A program made the translations under genes and the position numbers. Under the pieces are notes generated by a model. It saw only the letters and a program-made list of their open reading frames with translations, did not search any database and was not told where the DNA came from. This document shows, one piece after another, positions 5,719 through 8,027 of a stretch of DNA of 8,027 nucleotides (positions are counted from its first letter, which is position 1; the number at the start of each line of letters is the position of its first letter). The stretch comes from Candidatus Baldrarchaeota archaeon (GTDB taxonomy: Archaea; Asgardarchaeota; Baldrarchaeia; Baldrarchaeales; DXJG01), in the NCBI GenBank assembly GCA_030587435.1, contig JAUQZC010000108.1:1-8027 (forward strand), read 5' to 3'.

Positions 5719-6111
5719 ATGTCGGTACCAAGGTACTGGCGAGAAATTCCGAGTCGTTATAGACTGATCGGAAGTAAATGTGTAAATTGTGGAAAGACAT
5801 ATTTTCCTCCAAGACGTGTATGTAGGGAGTGTGGATCTGTAAACTTAAAAGAGGTAAAATTAAGCGAACAAGGTAGAATTATCACATGGGCTACCATTTA
5901 TGACCCCCCTCGCGGCTTTGAGAAATATGTTCCCTATATTGTTGCTATAGTTGAACTAGATGACGGAACAAGAATAATGACACAAATAACCGACTGTGAG
6001 CCAGACGAAATACAAATCGGAACAAGGGTTCGTGCTGTATTCCGTAAAATCCGAGAGGAAGGCGAAAGCGGCATAATCTACTATGGGTATAAATTTAAAC
6101 CTCTTAAATAA
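5719..6111 (+). CDS. DUF35 family protein: zinc ribbon plus OB fold, acyl-CoA-binding partner of HMGS/thiolase
   Basis: A 130-residue protein of standard DUF35 (ChsH2-like) layout. The N-terminal helix region SVPRYWREIPSRYRLIG is followed by a rubredoxin-like zinc ribbon with Cys21, Cys24, Cys35 and Cys38 (KCVNCG and VCRECG), then an OB fold starting near GRIITWATIYDPP and containing YVPYIVAIVELDDGTRIMTQI. In archaeal complexes DUF35 bridges the thiolase and HMG-CoA synthase, and its OB domain helps hold CoA while the intermediate passes between active sites. In actinobacteria DUF35 proteins also pair with Cys-less thiolase-fold aldolases. It is the last gene of the operon, with no gap to the thiolase gene and a T-rich stretch after its stop. 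Confidence 0.93.
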   Translation: MSVPRYWREIPSRYRLIGSKCVNCGKTYFPPRRVCRECGSVNLKEVKLSEQGRIITWATIYDPPRGFEKYVPYIVAIVELDDGTRIMTQITDCEPDEIQIGTRVRAVFRKIREEGESGIIYYGYKFKPLK

Positions 6112-6122
6112 ATGTTTCAAAG

Positions 6123-6143
6123 TTTTTCCCTTATTTTATTTTT
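6123..6143 (+). terminator. T-rich terminator after the mvaS operon
   Basis: Beginning 12 bases after the DUF35 stop there are T runs of 5, 4 and 5 within 21 bases, interrupted by CCC and single A residues. This is the usual appearance of archaeal oligo-T termination; no hairpin is evident. Confidence 0.5.
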
Positions 6144-6205
6144 CCAACAACCTCTTCAAAACCATAATTCACAGATAACTAAATTTATATCAAGGTTGGC
6201 TAAAG

Positions 6206-6213
6206 TTTAAAAG
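6206..6213 (+). promoter_or_regulatory. Putative TATA box for the MoaD-like gene
   Basis: TTTAAAAG lies about 58 bases before the TTG start, predicting transcription start near 6236. TTTATAT at 6184-6190 is an alternative giving a longer leader. GGGTG (6255-6259), 7 bases before TTG 6267, is the likely ribosome binding site. Confidence 0.35.
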
Positions 6214-6266
6214 TCTGGGGAATGTTAATTTAACGACATTTATTTAATCCAAATGGGTGTCTTACT

Positions 6267-6590
6267 TTGGTAAAAGCTAAGATTCTACCAGAGGCAAAGA
6301 TAAGAGTAAAAATTAAGTTATTCGCCTCCTTTAGGGAGCTAATAGGTACTAGTGTTGTTTCTCTAAATATCTCCAAAAACTTAACGATACTGGATGTAAT
6401 AAGAGAAATTTCCAAAAAATATAACACTAATTTTGAAAAAGAAATCCTAAAAAGTCCAAACGAGCTAAAACCTTACGTAAAAATTCTCGTTAATGGCAGA
6501 TCCATCGAATTTTTAGATGGGTTAAATACCAAATTGAAGGATGGGGATACCATAGCTATTTTTCCACCAGTCGGAGGTGGAACATCGTAA
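6267..6590 (+). CDS. MoaD/ThiS-like ubiquitin-fold sulfur-carrier protein
   Basis: A 107-residue beta-grasp protein. KIRVKIKLFASFRELIG (11-27) is the typical first strand and helix of MoaD-type proteins, and VKILVNGRSIEFLDGLNTKLKDGDTIAIFPPVGGG (71-105) the typical C-terminal half. Family members carry sulfur as a C-terminal thiocarboxylate for molybdopterin, thiamine or tRNA thiolation; in archaea some (SAMPs) are also conjugated to proteins. The di-glycine is not terminal: Gly103-105 is followed by Thr106-Ser107 before the stop, so activation by an E1-like enzyme would require trimming or a different chemistry. The TTG start is supported by GGGTG 7 bases upstream; no in-frame ATG exists nearby. 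A phosphatase gene follows 38 bases later on the same strand. No moaE, moeB or thiF-like gene is visible. Confidence 0.88.
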   Translation: MVKAKILPEAKIRVKIKLFASFRELIGTSVVSLNISKNLTILDVIREISKKYNTNFEKEILKSPNELKPYVKILVNGRSIEFLDGLNTKLKDGDTIAIFPPVGGGTS

Positions 6591-6628
6591 AATACCAGAT
6601 ATCTGTGGAATTTGTAGAAGGGGGTTTC

Positions 6629-7288
6629 GTGTGCTCGCAAAATTTTAAAGTTGTCGTATTTGATATGGACGGTACGTTGATTAAAGGGGCCAGTTGCTGG
6701 GAAATCCTGCATAAATATTTTCGATCAGATCCTAAACTAGTTAAGAAAAATATGGAAGATTACCTAATGGGGCGAATAAGTTATTGCGAATGGATGCGTA
6801 GAGATCTTCTTCTTTGGAAACAAAACAATAGATACCCGCACATATCTGAAGTGAAAAAGGCACTGAAAAATTATGAAATGGTAGAAGGAGCCTATGAATC
6901 AATTAAAGAATTAAAAAGACGTGGTTATATAACAGCAATAGTCACGGGAGGACTAGATATACTAGCTAAGGAAATTGCAAGAAAGTTGGGTATAGAATAC
7001 ATATATGCTAACGGGTTTAAAACAGACGAGAACGGATATTTGACCGAACATGTTAAATGTATTGTTGATCCTTGTGAAAAGGGTAGAAATCTAATGGATC
7101 TCTCAAAAAAACTGAAAACTCCACTTTCAACGTTTATTGCAGTAGGAGATACACGTTTCGATCTCAGCATGTTTAAGATAGTAGGACTTAGCATCGCATT
7201 TAATCCAAAGGATGAAATAATCGAAAAACACGCAACTATAGTGATTAAAAACAACTCGCTTTTTAAAATACTCGAATACATACCATGA
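6629..7288 (+). CDS. HAD-superfamily phosphatase, SerB-like (subclass IB)
   Basis: About 219 residues from GTG 6629. HAD motifs in order, numbered from an alternative GTG at 6605: motif I DMDGT (20-24, nucleophile Asp20, acid/base Asp22), motif II Thr114 in IVTGG, motif III Lys159 in CEKGRNL, motif IV GDTRFD (181-186). A helical cap between motifs I and II (about 30-95) and the motif II-III arrangement resemble phosphoserine phosphatase, but the substrate cannot be read from sequence; other small phosphomonoesters are possible. Start 6629 is preferred because GGGGG ends 4 bases before it, whereas GTG 6605 has no ribosome binding site near it. It follows the MoaD-like gene by 38 bases and is probably co-transcribed. 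It converges with the nitrilase-family gene across only 17 bases. Confidence 0.88.
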   Translation: MCSQNFKVVVFDMDGTLIKGASCWEILHKYFRSDPKLVKKNMEDYLMGRISYCEWMRRDLLLWKQNNRYPHISEVKKALKNYEMVEGAYESIKELKRRGYITAIVTGGLDILAKEIARKLGIEYIYANGFKTDENGYLTEHVKCIVDPCEKGRNLMDLSKKLKTPLSTFIAVGDTRFDLSMFKIVGLSIAFNPKDEIIEKHATIVIKNNSLFKILEYIP

Positions 7289-7305
7289 TGCCGCTAATAA
7301 TGTTG

Positions 7306-8027
7306 TTAAAAACTGGGATATATCACCTTAACTCTTTTGTAAACTCTTTCTCTCCTATCGGCTAACACGGTGATTTCCTTTCTAATCTTATCAACCAAAT
7401 CTAAATCAATACTACCGATTATTGCCCCTTCAATACGTCCAATACCAGCAATAACATCTCCTAAAGGACTTATAATCATGCTCTCACCGCCATATACTTT
7501 GTTTTCTCCTGGACCAACGCGATTAACAGCAACATGAAAAACTTGATTTTCCACGGCCCTAGCTCTTGACAAAATTGTAAAATGATTTATTCTCTCTAAA
7601 GGGAAAGCAGCTAAAGTAAAAATGATCTTCGCACCATGTAAAGTAAGCGCCCTAGAAATCTCTGGGAATCTAACCTCGTAACAAATCTGCAAACCTATTC
7701 TAAATCTTCCTAAATCAATCACAAATATTTTATCACCACTAGCAAAGTGGTTCTTTTCATCTTGAAACAAGTGAGTTTTTCTATAGATACACAGAATCTT
7801 TCCCTTAGGGCTAATCATAACAGCGGAATCGAATATTTTACCTTCATATTTTTCAGCTATGCCAGCAATAACGTAACTTTGAAACTCTTCAGCGAAGTTC
7901 ATAAGAACATTAGTAGTTTCGCCTGGAATCTCCTCAGCTATATCTTTCAAACTCACATAACTAAAACCAGTGTCAAAGAGTTCAGGAAGACAGAAAATAT
8001 CTACCTCCTTTTCTCTATTTGCAACTT
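7306..8027 (-). CDS. Nitrilase-superfamily (carbon-nitrogen) hydrolase, 5' end beyond the window
   Basis: The frame stays open on the minus strand to the right edge, so the gene is partial at its N-terminus. A GTG at 7956 lies within conserved sequence and is not the real start: upstream codons encode VDIFCLPELFDTGFSY, which carries the catalytic Glu of the family. The rest of the triad follows: Lys in IYRKTHLF (about 7777-7779) and the nucleophilic Cys in LQICYEVRFPE (about 7681-7683). RARAVENQVF and GESMIISPLGDVIA are the usual later signatures. Such enzymes hydrolyse amides, nitriles or N-carbamoyl groups; the motif wording is closest to amidases of the Nit2/omega-amidase type, but the substrate is undetermined. 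It is transcribed toward the HAD phosphatase gene and ends 17 bases from it. Confidence 0.92.
   Translation of the reverse strand, partial: VANREKEVDIFCLPELFDTGFSYVSLKDIAEEIPGETTNVLMNFAEEFQSYVIAGIAEKYEGKIFDSAVMISPKGKILCIYRKTHLFQDEKNHFASGDKIFVIDLGRFRIGLQICYEVRFPEISRALTLHGAKIIFTLAAFPLERINHFTILSRARAVENQVFHVAVNRVGPGENKVYGGESMIISPLGDVIAGIGRIEGAIIGSIDLDLVDKIRKEITVLADRRERVYKRVKVIYPSF

Noticed and set aside
6605..6607. GTG as the start of the HAD phosphatase
   Set aside because: No ribosome binding site precedes it, while GTG 6629 has a G-rich site just upstream and still leaves the whole HAD fold.
6925..7281. 118-codon minus-strand frame within the HAD phosphatase gene
   Set aside because: It is a shadow of the phosphatase coding frame, which carries all four HAD motifs.
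7954..7956. GTG as the start of the nitrilase-family gene
   Set aside because: The frame stays open to the window edge and the upstream codons encode the conserved catalytic-Glu segment CLPELFDTGF.
1..8027. CRISPR array, rRNA or insertion-sequence transposase
   Set aside because: No regularly spaced direct repeats, no rRNA-like conserved stretches and no transposase motifs were seen on either strand.

Overview
The window looks like a piece of an archaeal chromosome. It carries an archaeal-type ribosomal protein uS7, a circularly permuted YlqF/RbgA-type GTPase, the archaeal three-gene HMG-CoA synthase / thiolase / DUF35 cluster of the mevalonate pathway, TATA-like promoter elements and GGTG- or GGAG-type ribosome binding sites. 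The core is AT-rich with mostly AGA/AGG arginine codons. The S7 wording suggests a TACK-lineage archaeon, perhaps Bathyarchaeia-like; this is an impression from memory, not a tree.

Left part (1-1380). A GC-richer segment holds one long forward frame that joins the C-terminal half of a CPBP (CAAX-protease-like) membrane protease to a complete class I SAM methyltransferase. The 5' end of the protease appears decayed. About 57 bases after the frame ends is a 77-nt element: a long two-part stem closes over two perfect small hairpins. Its outer boxes resemble integron attC core sites. Foreign-looking genes followed by such a site recall a gene cassette, but no integrase is visible and the idea is untested.

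Middle (1413-3513). rps7 has its own promoter and stands without the rps12 neighbour usual in archaea. It converges on a leftward pair: hypC (NiFe-hydrogenase maturation chaperone) followed by the permuted GTPase. A 295-bp divergent intergenic region separates hypC from the mevalonate operon and contains several inverted repeats, the best being a perfect 9-bp-arm palindrome.

Right part (3514-8027). The operon mvaS - thiolase - DUF35 is tightly packed (6-base gap, then zero gap). In related archaea these proteins form one complex that makes HMG-CoA from acetyl-CoA. Here HMG-CoA synthase keeps its Glu/Cys/His triad, but the thiolase lacks both catalytic cysteines (Gly at the CxS nucleophile, Ser in the HDCF motif), the most notable protein-level oddity. 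A T-rich terminator follows. Next come a MoaD/ThiS-like ubiquitin-fold protein ending GGG-Thr-Ser, a SerB-like HAD phosphatase, and, convergent to them, a nitrilase-superfamily amidohydrolase whose N-terminus runs off the right edge.
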